From Ignavibacteria bacterium (GTDB lineage: Bacteria; Bacteroidota; Ignavibacteria; Tepidaquicellales; Tepidaquicellaceae), in the NCBI GenBank assembly GCA_036262055.1, contig DATAJP010000001.1, positions 186,001 to 250,000 of the forward strand: a stretch of DNA of 64,000 nucleotides. The letters are read 5' to 3'. How positions within the stretch are numbered: the first letter of the stretch is position 1; the number at the start of each line of letters is the position of its first letter. Position numbers and translations under genes: made by a program. This document shows positions 53,704-62,268 of this stretch, in pieces. Below the pieces are notes generated by a model. The model was not told where the DNA came from, did no database searches, and worked only from the letters and a program-made list of their open reading frames with translations.

Positions 53704-54582
53704 ATGTTTAAGCATTTTACTCTACTGGCTCTTCTTGTTTTTATTACACCTCAATTTTTATTTTCACAGGATGATGGAAAATATGTTTTGTATAATAATC
53801 CGGAGATTAAAGATGTAGTTGATTTAAAAACCACAATTATGCTTGTAGTTGATATAAATTCCTCAAAAAAAGTGAATGGAACGTATTATGAATATAGAGG
53901 AAACAGCTGGAATATTATCGGGCACCTATCCGGCGTGATAGAAGGTATAGGAAAATTTAATGGTGAAGCAAAGGTATATGAAAATAAATATAAAGTAACA
54001 GGCACAATTCTTGATGGAAGTGCAGATATTAAACGCGAAGATGAAAACGTAGGTTATATGGGATGGCACGTACCGGACATTGCAGGGATTTATTATAAAA
54101 GCAGTAATGAAAATGATGTGTGCAGAGTTGCTCAGGACGGACCGTTTCTTGAACTAATTGATGAAAACAGTAATACTTCAAAAGGAATTATTATCAGTAA
54201 ATATACTATTTATGCGATTGAATGGAATAAAAGTGGCAAAATTGATTTGAAGGATGAGATTATTTTTTCCGATGGAATCAAGTGGACAAAAGGTACAAGT
54301 AATTCAAAAGATTATACAGGGGAATGGCTTACCGAATGGGGCACGTTAATAATTGTTCAATCAGGCAGCAAAGTTACCGGAAAGTATGAACATAATCCGA
54401 CAACAATTAACGGAACTGTTTCACAAGAAGGAGATTCATTAGTTTGTACGGGAAAATGGAAAGCAGACGAATCTGACGGTGATTTTATTTTTAAGCTAAA
54501 GGGTGAGGGCTTCAGAGGCAGTTATAATTATTCCAGGGAACCGGGAAAATGGTATGATTGGATTGGTTCAAGATGGAAATAA
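53704..54582 (+). CDS. Exported two-module protein of unknown function
   Basis: A 292-residue protein with a signal peptide cleaved after FLFSQ. Residues about 25-195 form a beta-rich module shared with the next gene (both have AQDGPFL/TQDGPFL, a TSKGIIIS/TSKGVIVS strand and a DGIKWTKG/DGVDWIKE end). Residues about 200-292 form a second module (GEWLTEWGTLIIVQSGSKVT, then WYDWIGSRW) resembling avidin- or lipocalin-like small barrels. A strong AAGGAGG precedes the ATG. Function unknown. Confidence 0.7.
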   Translation: MFKHFTLLALLVFITPQFLFSQDDGKYVLYNNPEIKDVVDLKTTIMLVVDINSSKKVNGTYYEYRGNSWNIIGHLSGVIEGIGKFNGEAKVYENKYKVTGTILDGSADIKREDENVGYMGWHVPDIAGIYYKSSNENDVCRVAQDGPFLELIDENSNTSKGIIISKYTIYAIEWNKSGKIDLKDEIIFSDGIKWTKGTSNSKDYTGEWLTEWGTLIIVQSGSKVTGKYEHNPTTINGTVSQEGDSLVCTGKWKADESDGDFIFKLKGEGFRGSYNYSREPGKWYDWIGSRWK

Positions 54583-54620
54583 AAAATATTTTTTGTAAAA
54601 TAATGATAAAAAGAAAAAAA

Positions 54621-55163
54621 ATGTTTAAACCTTTGTTTTTAATTATTGCGTTAGTTTTTTTTGCGCCGCAATTTTCATTTTCACAGGACGGACAATATGT
54701 TGCATTCAATAAAGAGTTCACGACAGTTGAACAAATGGCTTCTGCAGGATTGCTCGTGGTTAATCTTGCTTCCGAAACAAAAGTCACCGGAACATATTAT
54801 GAATGGAAGAATAATAATTGGGAAGCAACAGGAAACTTCACTGCCGAACGCACAAAAAATTCTTTCAAGGGAGAAGGTGTTGAAGGAACTTTCAATGGTG
54901 ATAATGTTACCGTCGGGAGTTACAATGGATTTTTAATTCCTTATGTTGCGGGCACGTATTTTGTTAATGGAAATAAAAATAAAATCGTTAAAATAACTCA
55001 GGACGGACCGTTTCTTGATGTTACCAATGAAAATAATGAAACGTCTAAAGGAGTGATTGTCAGTGAAACAATGTTTTTAATGACAGCCTGGGATAGAATA
55101 GGAATAGTCGGTGACAAAGGACAAATCAGCGTAAAAGACGGAGTAGATTGGATAAAAGAATAA
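54621..55163 (+). CDS. Exported paralogue of the preceding gene, one module
   Basis: A 180-residue protein. I choose ATG 54621 (MFKPLFLIIALVFFAPQFSFSQ), which aligns with the MFKHFTLLALL start of the neighbour; in-frame ATGs at 54558 and 54603 add basic residues. It carries only the first module of the paralogue and lacks the C-terminal barrel. No clear Shine-Dalgarno sequence, so translation may depend on the upstream gene. A tandem duplication with divergence is the simplest explanation. Confidence 0.68.
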   Translation: MFKPLFLIIALVFFAPQFSFSQDGQYVAFNKEFTTVEQMASAGLLVVNLASETKVTGTYYEWKNNNWEATGNFTAERTKNSFKGEGVEGTFNGDNVTVGSYNGFLIPYVAGTYFVNGNKNKIVKITQDGPFLDVTNENNETSKGVIVSETMFLMTAWDRIGIVGDKGQISVKDGVDWIKE

Positions 55164-55248
55164 TTTAAACTTTGCAAATCATAAACTTTAATTGAAATGG
55201 TAAATTGTGCGATTAAGAAAAACTAATTCAAAAATGTACTTTACAAAA

Positions 55249-55285
55249 AAACAGAAGCTGGTTTATTGCTTCTGTTTGTATTTTA
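55249..55285 (+). terminator. Terminator after the tandem exported genes
   Basis: AAACAGAAGC (55249-55258) pairs with GCTTCTGTTT (55268-55277) around TGGTTTATT, followed by GTATTTTAT. The rest of 55164-55408 is A+T-rich with no gene seen. Confidence 0.85.
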
Positions 55286-55408
55286 TAAGCCCACCTATTA
55301 TATTTTTATTTAAATTCCGTTAAATAACTCTCTTAATTACCTCTTTTATTTTGGTATGTTTTTTGCATGATATTTAGACTAACACCCTAAAAATTATATC
55401 CAAACGCT

Positions 55409-57556
55409 ATGAGTAAGAAACTACCAATAGTAATTTTCTTATTTATGATGTTTCCGCCGCTCTTATTTTGCCAATCAGTCTGGCAAAGACAGAATGAGTT
55501 TACCATTGTCGGAAATATGAACGACATAATCCAATTTGATATGCGCAAAGTCATATCGGTCGGTGATTACGGTCAGATATGTATTTCCGAAGACGGCGGA
55601 ACTACTATGAAAAAAATTCAGACAGGGTTTGATAATCATTTCAAGGCATTGTCATTTTTAAATCAGAATACGGGTTATGTATGCGGAGACGGTGGAATTA
55701 TCATAAAAACTACGAACGGTGGATATAACTGGACTGACCTGAGCATCGAGATTGATGAAATATTATATGACATAGAGATAAGAAACGATGATACAATGTT
55801 TACAGTTGGAGAAAAAGGAATGATTTATAAATCAATAAATGGAGGCTTAACGTGGACAAGAAAAAATTTCAGTCATGATTATTATTTGCTGTCCATAAAA
55901 TTTTATAATGCAACAACAGGAAATGCAGTCGGATATCCCGGAATTATTTTGAGAACAACAAACGGCGGAGAGAATTGGTACAATGTATCTTCAAATATTA
56001 ATTTTAATAGACAACTTATAGACATTGATGTAAGGAACAGCAATGGATTTGCCGTAGGAGATTCATTAACGATTTTCAGGACAACTAACTATGGAATAAA
56101 TTGGATAAGAGATACTTCTTCTACTTTTTATCATTGGAATACTCCATTATACCGTGTTAAAATTTTAGATAGTTTAAATATCGTTTGTGCGGGAGCTGAC
56201 ATATTTCATTCAAGTAACGGCGGAGAAAGTTTTGTTTCAGGTTATTTTAATTTATATCCCTTTGCCTCAAATTCTATAAAGGGTATGTCAATTAAATCAA
56301 AAGATTCAGCGTTAATATGCGGATATAGTGCTATAGGCAAGACTATGAGATATAGCAGTGGCACATATATAGGGCGAATTCCTTATGCGGTTTCTAACTT
56401 ACATGACATTTCAATCATCGATGATAAAAATTGCTGGGTGCTGGGTCCCGGGTATTCCGGTTCTCAGCTGCCTCATATTGTATTCAATACGAGTAATCAT
56501 GGGTTGAATTGGCATTATAAACCGGTGTTTAATGATTCCGACATTGTATTTTATCAGATAAAATTTCTTAACAAAGACACAGGATATATTTCAACCGGTA
56601 AAAGATTAATAAAAACTACTAACGCTGGAGCCAGCTGGAATATTGTTTATTATTATAGTTGGAGTACGGGAGGATATGAATTAAATAAATTAAAAATTTA
56701 TGATAATAGATTATATTCCGGCTGGGGTAATATAATATATACAACCAATGATGGTTTAAACTGGACAAAGGTTCCCACTCCTGAATATACAAATGTCCAT
56801 AATTATGCCATAATAGATACAAATATTTATTATACAATAAACTCCAATTATATAAACAATATTCATAAAACTACAAACGGGGGATTAAACTGGACAATAG
56901 AAAGACATTATGCTTACGGTGAAATAAAAGACCTTTGTTTCATAGATAAGTTTACAGGAATTTTTGTCGGCAATAATTCCATAATTTTGAAAACAACTGC
57001 ATTTGGTTCATTGATTAAAATCGAAACAGGCAATCCCGACCCGACTATGGTTTTTAATTCCGTTCACATGCCTGATAGCAACAACATTTTTATTGCAGGA
57101 AATGATGGCATAATTTATAACTCAACAAACGGCGGTTATAGCTGGGAGCTGCAGAATAGCGGTGTAACAAGCAATCTTAATAAAGTTGAATTTTATAATG
57201 ATAAAACCGGATGGATTGTTGGAGACTACGGAGTTATTTTATTTACATCCACAGGCGGCAAAAGCTGGTCGCTTGACCCGCCGGACACTCCTGATAAATT
57301 TTCTCTTGCTCAGAATTATCCTAATCCTTTTAATTCAGGAACAACAATTAGCTTCACAGTTCCGGTAAAAAACAGAGTTGCAATCCGGATTTTTGATGCG
57401 GCGGGAAGAAAAATCTCCGAGCTTCTCAATGAAGAAAAAGAGCGGGGAACTTATAAAATAAATTTTGAGCCGAAAGCTTTTGCAAGCGGAGTTTATTTTT
57501 ATTCGATGTCGTCAGGGAATTTCGTCGAAACAAAAAGAATGATTATCATAAAATAA
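55409..57556 (+). CDS. T9SS-exported Ycf48/BNR-type propeller protein
   Basis: A 715-residue secreted protein: signal peptide (PLLFCQ), many blades with TTNGGYNWT, SINGGLTWT and NTGYVCG-like motifs, and a T9SS domain at the end (QNYPNPFNS ... GVYFYSMS ... KRMIIIK). Here the last Pro of the usual YPNPFNP is Ser. It lacks the choice-of-anchor J insert seen in the 21824 protein. It is followed by a PorV-like and another barrel gene, possibly a secretion or attachment set. Confidence 0.85.
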   Translation: MSKKLPIVIFLFMMFPPLLFCQSVWQRQNEFTIVGNMNDIIQFDMRKVISVGDYGQICISEDGGTTMKKIQTGFDNHFKALSFLNQNTGYVCGDGGIIIKTTNGGYNWTDLSIEIDEILYDIEIRNDDTMFTVGEKGMIYKSINGGLTWTRKNFSHDYYLLSIKFYNATTGNAVGYPGIILRTTNGGENWYNVSSNINFNRQLIDIDVRNSNGFAVGDSLTIFRTTNYGINWIRDTSSTFYHWNTPLYRVKILDSLNIVCAGADIFHSSNGGESFVSGYFNLYPFASNSIKGMSIKSKDSALICGYSAIGKTMRYSSGTYIGRIPYAVSNLHDISIIDDKNCWVLGPGYSGSQLPHIVFNTSNHGLNWHYKPVFNDSDIVFYQIKFLNKDTGYISTGKRLIKTTNAGASWNIVYYYSWSTGGYELNKLKIYDNRLYSGWGNIIYTTNDGLNWTKVPTPEYTNVHNYAIIDTNIYYTINSNYINNIHKTTNGGLNWTIERHYAYGEIKDLCFIDKFTGIFVGNNSIILKTTAFGSLIKIETGNPDPTMVFNSVHMPDSNNIFIAGNDGIIYNSTNGGYSWELQNSGVTSNLNKVEFYNDKTGWIVGDYGVILFTSTGGKSWSLDPPDTPDKFSLAQNYPNPFNSGTTISFTVPVKNRVAIRIFDAAGRKISELLNEEKERGTYKINFEPKAFASGVYFYSMSSGNFVETKRMIIIK

Positions 57557-57716
57557 CAGGGGAACAAAAAAAATTCTACCTGGTTACATTGAATAATTTA
57601 ACATTTTAATTTATTTTAAAATGATTAAATTAACTCTGCCGTAAAGCGATTTAACACATATTAAGTTTAGTAAGAATTTTTATAAGCAGTTTTTTCATAA
57701 TTTAATTTTAATTAAA

Positions 57717-58775
57717 ATGAAAAAAGTCCTTATTATCTTTTTCTTTCTGATTTTTTCTTCAAATCTGCCTGCGCAGATTTTGCTTGACCCTTATGATATT
57801 TATTATGGCCGGCAGCCAAGTGCCAGAGCCGAAGCAATGGGAAGAGGAATGGCCGCTAATCCATCCAATGAATTTGCATCTTTTTATAATCCTGCATCAT
57901 CCAGTTTTACTCACGGTATAAATTTCACCTTTTCTCATTCTACCAAATATTATAATGATAAAAATGCAAATTTTAATTATGAAGGTGTAAGCTATGATTT
58001 AAAAAAAGGACGCGGGAATATCGGTTTAAGCAGATATTATATGGGTGCGGGAAATGAATTAAACGGAGATAATTTTAATTATACTTTTTATACAATTAAT
58101 TATTCACGGCATGTCATACATGGGTTTTATGCGGGTGCCAATCTCAATATCATAAACTCACACATACCGGGGTATGAATCACATAGGGGATATATTCTCC
58201 CGGAAAATGTAACAGCAGCATCAGTTGATATAGGAGCTATAAAAACATTTAATTTGACAGGAAAAAGTTTCAGAGGTTTGCTTCACGAAATAACTCTCGG
58301 AGCTTCTGTCACAAATGTTTCTTTTACAGTTTTACAAAGTTTTTTTGGCAGACAAAATCTTCCGGTTCTTCTGAGAGTGGGCGGCGCATATAACGTAAGG
58401 TTTTATAATTTTATGCCGACTGATAATGAAAAAGGAGTTCCTGGTTTTACATATAAATTAAATCTTTTAGTACATCTGGAAATGGAGAAAGAATTAAGGT
58501 ATGATAACCATGATATATATAAGGCAGGGGCTGAAGCGACTATATATGAAATTTTATCTTTGAGAGGCGGATTTTATAGCAATTGGTACAGCGGAGGATA
58601 TAAATATAATTATTTTACTTACGGAGCGGGAATAAATATTCCCATTAATAAATTAACTCACGGCGATTATCCGTTTGGGATTTCAATTGATTATGCAAAT
58701 ATGAAACAACCAGCAACCCGGGATTATGGAAGGTTTAATATATTAAGTATGAAACTGAATTGGATTCCCGATTAA
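57717..58775 (+). CDS. PorV/PorQ-like outer-membrane barrel
   Basis: A 352-residue protein with a signal peptide (NLPAQ) and a FadL/PorV-type opening: QPSARAEAMGRGMA then FASFYNPASSSF, the conserved pattern in which the N-terminal hatch region precedes a 14-strand barrel. PorV and PorQ shuttle or receive T9SS cargo at the outer membrane. Being next to a T9SS cargo gene supports a related role, but true PorV/PorQ versus another FadL-like porin is not settled by sequence. Confidence 0.62.
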   Translation: MKKVLIIFFFLIFSSNLPAQILLDPYDIYYGRQPSARAEAMGRGMAANPSNEFASFYNPASSSFTHGINFTFSHSTKYYNDKNANFNYEGVSYDLKKGRGNIGLSRYYMGAGNELNGDNFNYTFYTINYSRHVIHGFYAGANLNIINSHIPGYESHRGYILPENVTAASVDIGAIKTFNLTGKSFRGLLHEITLGASVTNVSFTVLQSFFGRQNLPVLLRVGGAYNVRFYNFMPTDNEKGVPGFTYKLNLLVHLEMEKELRYDNHDIYKAGAEATIYEILSLRGGFYSNWYSGGYKYNYFTYGAGINIPINKLTHGDYPFGISIDYANMKQPATRDYGRFNILSMKLNWIPD

Positions 58776-58830
58776 TTTTTTAAATTAATTGAACTATCAC
58801 AGATAAAATATAAGAGCATAAAATAAAATT

Positions 58831-60006
58831 ATGAAAAAAATATTTATTCTCACATTTATTCTCGCTGCAAATATTTCTTATGCGCAGATATTTACCTATG
58901 ATAATCTTGAATTAGGATTAAATATAGATGCTTATTATGCAAAAAATTCAATCGGGAAAGAAGTTTCTTCTCAATTTCTTGATGAAGCAAACTCATATTT
59001 AGATTATTACTTGAATAGCTATAATTATACAACGCCAATACAAGATAGAATAAGATTATACAATGCTTCTCTCACTGCACGTTATTCGGATGAGGATATA
59101 AAAGGCGTTGCAACTTTGCAATACGGTGATATTATTGAAGATTATTATTATCCATATTACCCTTATTTTGAGAGAAATGATTACATAAGAGAAGCAAATG
59201 CGGGGTTTTCTCCTGTGGATGATTTATGGATTGAAGGAGGAATTTTCTTTCAGCCGTTTAGTGCTGAACCGGTTTTACCGGGGAAAAATTTCCTGACATC
59301 GACAGCAATTCAAAGCGGAGTTGAACCTTTTAAGATGAATGCCTTAAAAATTTCTTATGAATTCATAAATAATTTATCCGCAGGTTTTATTTTAAGCGAA
59401 GGATATTCCGAAGGTCAGACTGTGGAAAAAAACAAATCTTTCGGATTTATGATTGATTATTCGCCTATGGAAAATTTAAATATTAAAATTAATAATCTCA
59501 CAGGCAATGTTTATCATTTTTATATTGAGTCATGGGACCCTTACATAGATTTTGATTCGAGGAAAGTTTTAAGATTTTTCAACAATGCAATAATCACATA
59601 TGATTTTAATGAAAGATTGCAGTTTATATCTGGCATTGATTTCATAGTTCAGGAGAAAAGTAATTTATATGTTTTTGATAAATCAGTCTCAATGTATTCG
59701 GGATTTATTTCAGGGAGGTATAAAATAAACGATAAGCTCAGCATTTCCGGGCGTATGGAGTACTTAAATGACAAGCATGGAATTTTCACATTTGCAGGGT
59801 ATTTCATAGATTATTTTCCTTACCCCACAGGAATGGAAGCAGGAGCGTTTGCTTTCGGAATTCAATATAGTCCAAAACCTCAATTATATGCGCGGCTTGA
59901 AATGAATTATATGGATATATACCAGAGATTAGGACTTAATTACAGCAGTTATAGAAATGGTTATTCGAAGTTTACCGGCATTGCCTCAATGGGATTGAAT
60001 TTCTAA
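58831..60006 (+). CDS. Predicted outer-membrane beta-barrel (porin-like)
   Basis: A 391-residue protein with a signal peptide (ISYAQ) and repeating amphipathic strands (LYNASLTARYSDEDIKGVAT, LKISYEFINNLSAGFILSEG), ending IASMGLNF with a C-terminal Phe. The layout resembles the BBP2/OmpL-like porin group that takes up small solutes, but no firm family motif is seen. It starts 55 bases after the PorV-like gene; the two are probably cotranscribed. Confidence 0.6.
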   Translation: MKKIFILTFILAANISYAQIFTYDNLELGLNIDAYYAKNSIGKEVSSQFLDEANSYLDYYLNSYNYTTPIQDRIRLYNASLTARYSDEDIKGVATLQYGDIIEDYYYPYYPYFERNDYIREANAGFSPVDDLWIEGGIFFQPFSAEPVLPGKNFLTSTAIQSGVEPFKMNALKISYEFINNLSAGFILSEGYSEGQTVEKNKSFGFMIDYSPMENLNIKINNLTGNVYHFYIESWDPYIDFDSRKVLRFFNNAIITYDFNERLQFISGIDFIVQEKSNLYVFDKSVSMYSGFISGRYKINDKLSISGRMEYLNDKHGIFTFAGYFIDYFPYPTGMEAGAFAFGIQYSPKPQLYARLEMNYMDIYQRLGLNYSSYRNGYSKFTGIASMGLNF

Positions 60007-60017
60007 TTAAATCCTCT

Positions 60018-60065
60018 GTGTCATTCTGAGTCCCGTGAAAATACGGGATAAACTGCGCGAAGAAT
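60018..60065. repeat. Dispersed repeat GTGTCATTCTGAG...GCGAAGAAT
   Basis: GTGTCATTCTGAG at 60018-60030 and CTGCGCGAAGAAT at the end match the inverse of the element at 18334-18359, here with a hairpin TCCCGT-GAAAAT-ACGGGA (60031-60048) in the middle. It lies between convergent genes and may serve as their terminator. Confidence 0.6.
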
Positions 60066-60073
60066 TTTATTTA

Positions 60074-60412
60074 TTAGGGAATTTCGTCAAGCGAGTAATA
60101 AACTTTGAGTCCTTTTGAAAGCACGAGGTCGCGTTCGCGGTTTGCGCCGGGACTTTCACCGATTAATAACAATGCTTCGCATTTATCAATAACCGCAAGT
60201 GAGATTTTCATAATCGCTTCGTATATATCGACTTCTGAATCTGGATTTGTTTTTTGAAGCGCCTGAACTATGGGAAGCGCAGCGTTGACACCGATGAGCG
60301 GTGTGTGACCTTTTTCGAGAAGCTTCGCCGCAGCAATGTTCATTGCATCGAGATTTTTTTGCCGCTGTTCTTCAGTATCAGCCGAATATGGTCCCGCAAC
60401 TCCGATTAGCAT
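60074..60412 (-). CDS. DUF4406 / deoxyribosyltransferase-like small protein
   Basis: A 112-residue protein with an opening LIGVAGPYSADTEEQRQKNL, a Pro-rich middle and a closing DKCEALLLIGESPGANRERD. These match the nucleoside 2-deoxyribosyltransferase-like fold (DUF4406). The family includes enzymes and ligand-binding proteins; function here is unknown. It faces the membrane-protein gene at 60432 divergently with only 19 bases between. Confidence 0.72.
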   Translation of the reverse strand: MLIGVAGPYSADTEEQRQKNLDAMNIAAAKLLEKGHTPLIGVNAALPIVQALQKTNPDSEVDIYEAIMKISLAVIDKCEALLLIGESPGANRERDLVLSKGLKVYYSLDEIP

Positions 60413-60431
60413 TTTTGAGTAGAATTAAGTA

Positions 60432-61166
60432 ATGATAGAAAACGCAAATACAAATATAGTAAGAAAATTATTAAATCAAAAAAGCTTAACTGTAATTCTT
60501 ATTTTATACTTATTTTCTGCGATTATGCCATTTACAGTAACAGTTATTTGGGGTTGGGCTTTTTTATCAAAGATGTGTCTTGTTAACATATTAATTTATT
60601 GCGTATCACTTGCTTTTGGGATAGTTCTAACCTTATCTCTGCTATCTAAGATAAAAAATTTAACAGCACGGTTAGGAATTATAGGAGTTTCGATCGGTAT
60701 TATAATTGTATTTGTATTTTCATATGATTTACAAATAACAATATCAAAAGAGTATTATCTTTGGACAAGGCAGGAAAAGTTAAATGCATTTGTTATTGAA
60801 ATACAAAATTATAAAAAAATATCATACATGGATGGCAATAGAATTGTAACTAATGATAATAAAAATATAAAAATCAAACCTGAATATGAAGATGAACAAT
60901 TTGAAGAAACACTTTCATTGTATGGAATTGAACCTGCAAAATATTTCACATTTAGAGATTATCTTGAAGAATTAGATATTTTAAGTTTCTGTAAATACTA
61001 TAAAAATGATAAACAAATATGTTTCCTGATGAATGGTTTTTTGGATAACTCAGGTGGATTTATATATTCAGAAATAGATGAAATGCCAGAATCGTCCTGC
61101 CGTGGTCCCTTGAAAGTATGGTATAAAATATGGGGCAATTGGTATGCTTTCGCAGGATGGAGTTGA
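60432..61166 (+). CDS. Membrane protein of unknown function
   Basis: A 244-residue protein with three hydrophobic spans in its first 105 residues (about 17-38, 47-72 and 80-105) and a soluble C-terminal region of about 135 residues ending WYKIWGNWYAFAGWS. I recognise no family. Codon use is A+T-richer than its neighbours and it lies alone before the str operon, which may suggest later acquisition. Confidence 0.55.
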   Translation: MIENANTNIVRKLLNQKSLTVILILYLFSAIMPFTVTVIWGWAFLSKMCLVNILIYCVSLAFGIVLTLSLLSKIKNLTARLGIIGVSIGIIIVFVFSYDLQITISKEYYLWTRQEKLNAFVIEIQNYKKISYMDGNRIVTNDNKNIKIKPEYEDEQFEETLSLYGIEPAKYFTFRDYLEELDILSFCKYYKNDKQICFLMNGFLDNSGGFIYSEIDEMPESSCRGPLKVWYKIWGNWYAFAGWS

Positions 61167-61245
61167 TAAAAATTTATGAATTTAAATGGGTTCTTTTTGA
61201 TTAATAAACAAATCGTTTATTCCCTCTTTTCCTCTTATATCCCCC

Positions 61246-61274
61246 TTGAAAAAGTAAGATTTTTTAGTTAATTT
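61246..61274 (+). promoter_or_regulatory. Probable str operon promoter
   Basis: TTGAAA (61246-61251), 17 bases, TAATTT (61269-61274). Start near 61281, leader about 43 bases. The same hexamer pair lies upstream of tRNA-Leu. Confidence 0.45.
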
Positions 61275-61323
61275 GAAGTTTGCTCAAAATCGAATTTAGA
61301 GAAAACCGTAAAAACAGAGAAAT

Positions 61324-61710
61324 TTGCCTACAATTAATCAATTAATCCGTAAGGGAAGACAGGACAAAGTATATAAAAGTAAAGCTCCTGCAATGGATGC
61401 GTGTCCTCAAAAAAGAGGTGTATGCACAAGAGTTTATACAACTACTCCTAAGAAACCAAACTCAGCTTTGAGAAAAGTTGCGAGAGTGCGCTTAACAAAT
61501 CAAATCGAAGTGACAGCATATATTCCGGGTGAAGGTCATAACCTTCAGGAACACTCGATTGTTCTAATAAGAGGTGGGAGAGTAAAAGACCTTCCGGGTG
61601 TAAGATATCACATTATCAGAGGCGCTTTGGATACAGCAGGTGTTGCTAACAGAAAGAAAGGACGTTCTAAGTACGGTGCTAAGAAAGTAAAAGGCGAAGC
61701 CGCTAAGTAA
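61324..61710 (+). CDS. rpsL: 30S ribosomal protein S12
   Basis: A 128-residue S12 that begins with TTG: the universal [12 protein letters not shown] is encoded from 61324 with no ATG near. It holds [16 protein letters not shown], with the Lys whose change gives streptomycin resistance, and [15 protein letters not shown]12 lines the decoding centre. It is the first gene of the str operon. A TTG start on so abundant a protein is notable. Confidence 0.97.
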   Translation: MPTINQLIRKGRQDKVYKSKAPAMDACPQKRGVCTRVYTTTPKKPNSALRKVARVRLTNQIEVTAYIPGEGHNLQEHSIVLIRGGRVKDLPGVRYHIIRGALDTAGVANRKKGRSKYGAKKVKGEAAK

Positions 61711-61758
61711 TAACGAACTTTAAGAAACAAAAATCAGTTTAATAATATACACTAATAA

Positions 61759-62226
61759 ATGAGACGTAAACGCGCAGACAAAAGACAAAGATTACCGGAT
61801 TTCAAGCATAATGATTTGCTTGTCGGAAGATTCATTAATATGTTGATGTATGATGGAAAGAAAACAAAATCTTCCAACATACTTTATGAAGCTTTCAGAG
61901 TTATCGAAGAGAAAACCAAAGGTAATCCTCTTGACGTATTTAAACAGGCAGTAAACAATGCTGCTCCAAGCATCGAAGTTCGCTCGAGAAGAGTCGGTGG
62001 TTCAAACTACCAGATTCCGATGGAAGTAAGACCTGACAGAAGAACTTCACTTGCAATCAAATGGCTCATCAGCTATGCAAGAGCAAGAAACGAAAAATCA
62101 ATGGCTTCAAGACTTGCCAATGAATTAATGGCAGCGTCAGTCGGTGAAGGCAGCGCAGTTAAGAAAAAGGAAGACGTTCATAGAATGGCAGAAGCTAACA
62201 AAGCTTTCGCGCATTTTAAGTGGTAA
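61759..62226 (+). CDS. rpsG: 30S ribosomal protein S7
   Basis: A 155-residue S7 beginning [20 protein letters not shown], with [20 protein letters not shown] and [13 protein letters not shown] in the core. It organises the 3' domain of 16S rRNA and is the usual translational regulator of the str operon. It lies 48 bases after rpsL. Confidence 0.97.
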   Translation: MRRKRADKRQRLPDFKHNDLLVGRFINMLMYDGKKTKSSNILYEAFRVIEEKTKGNPLDVFKQAVNNAAPSIEVRSRRVGGSNYQIPMEVRPDRRTSLAIKWLISYARARNEKSMASRLANELMAASVGEGSAVKKKEDVHRMAEANKAFAHFKW

Positions 62227-62268
62227 GATTTTAAAAACAATTAAAAGTATTTAAGGAAAATATAATAG

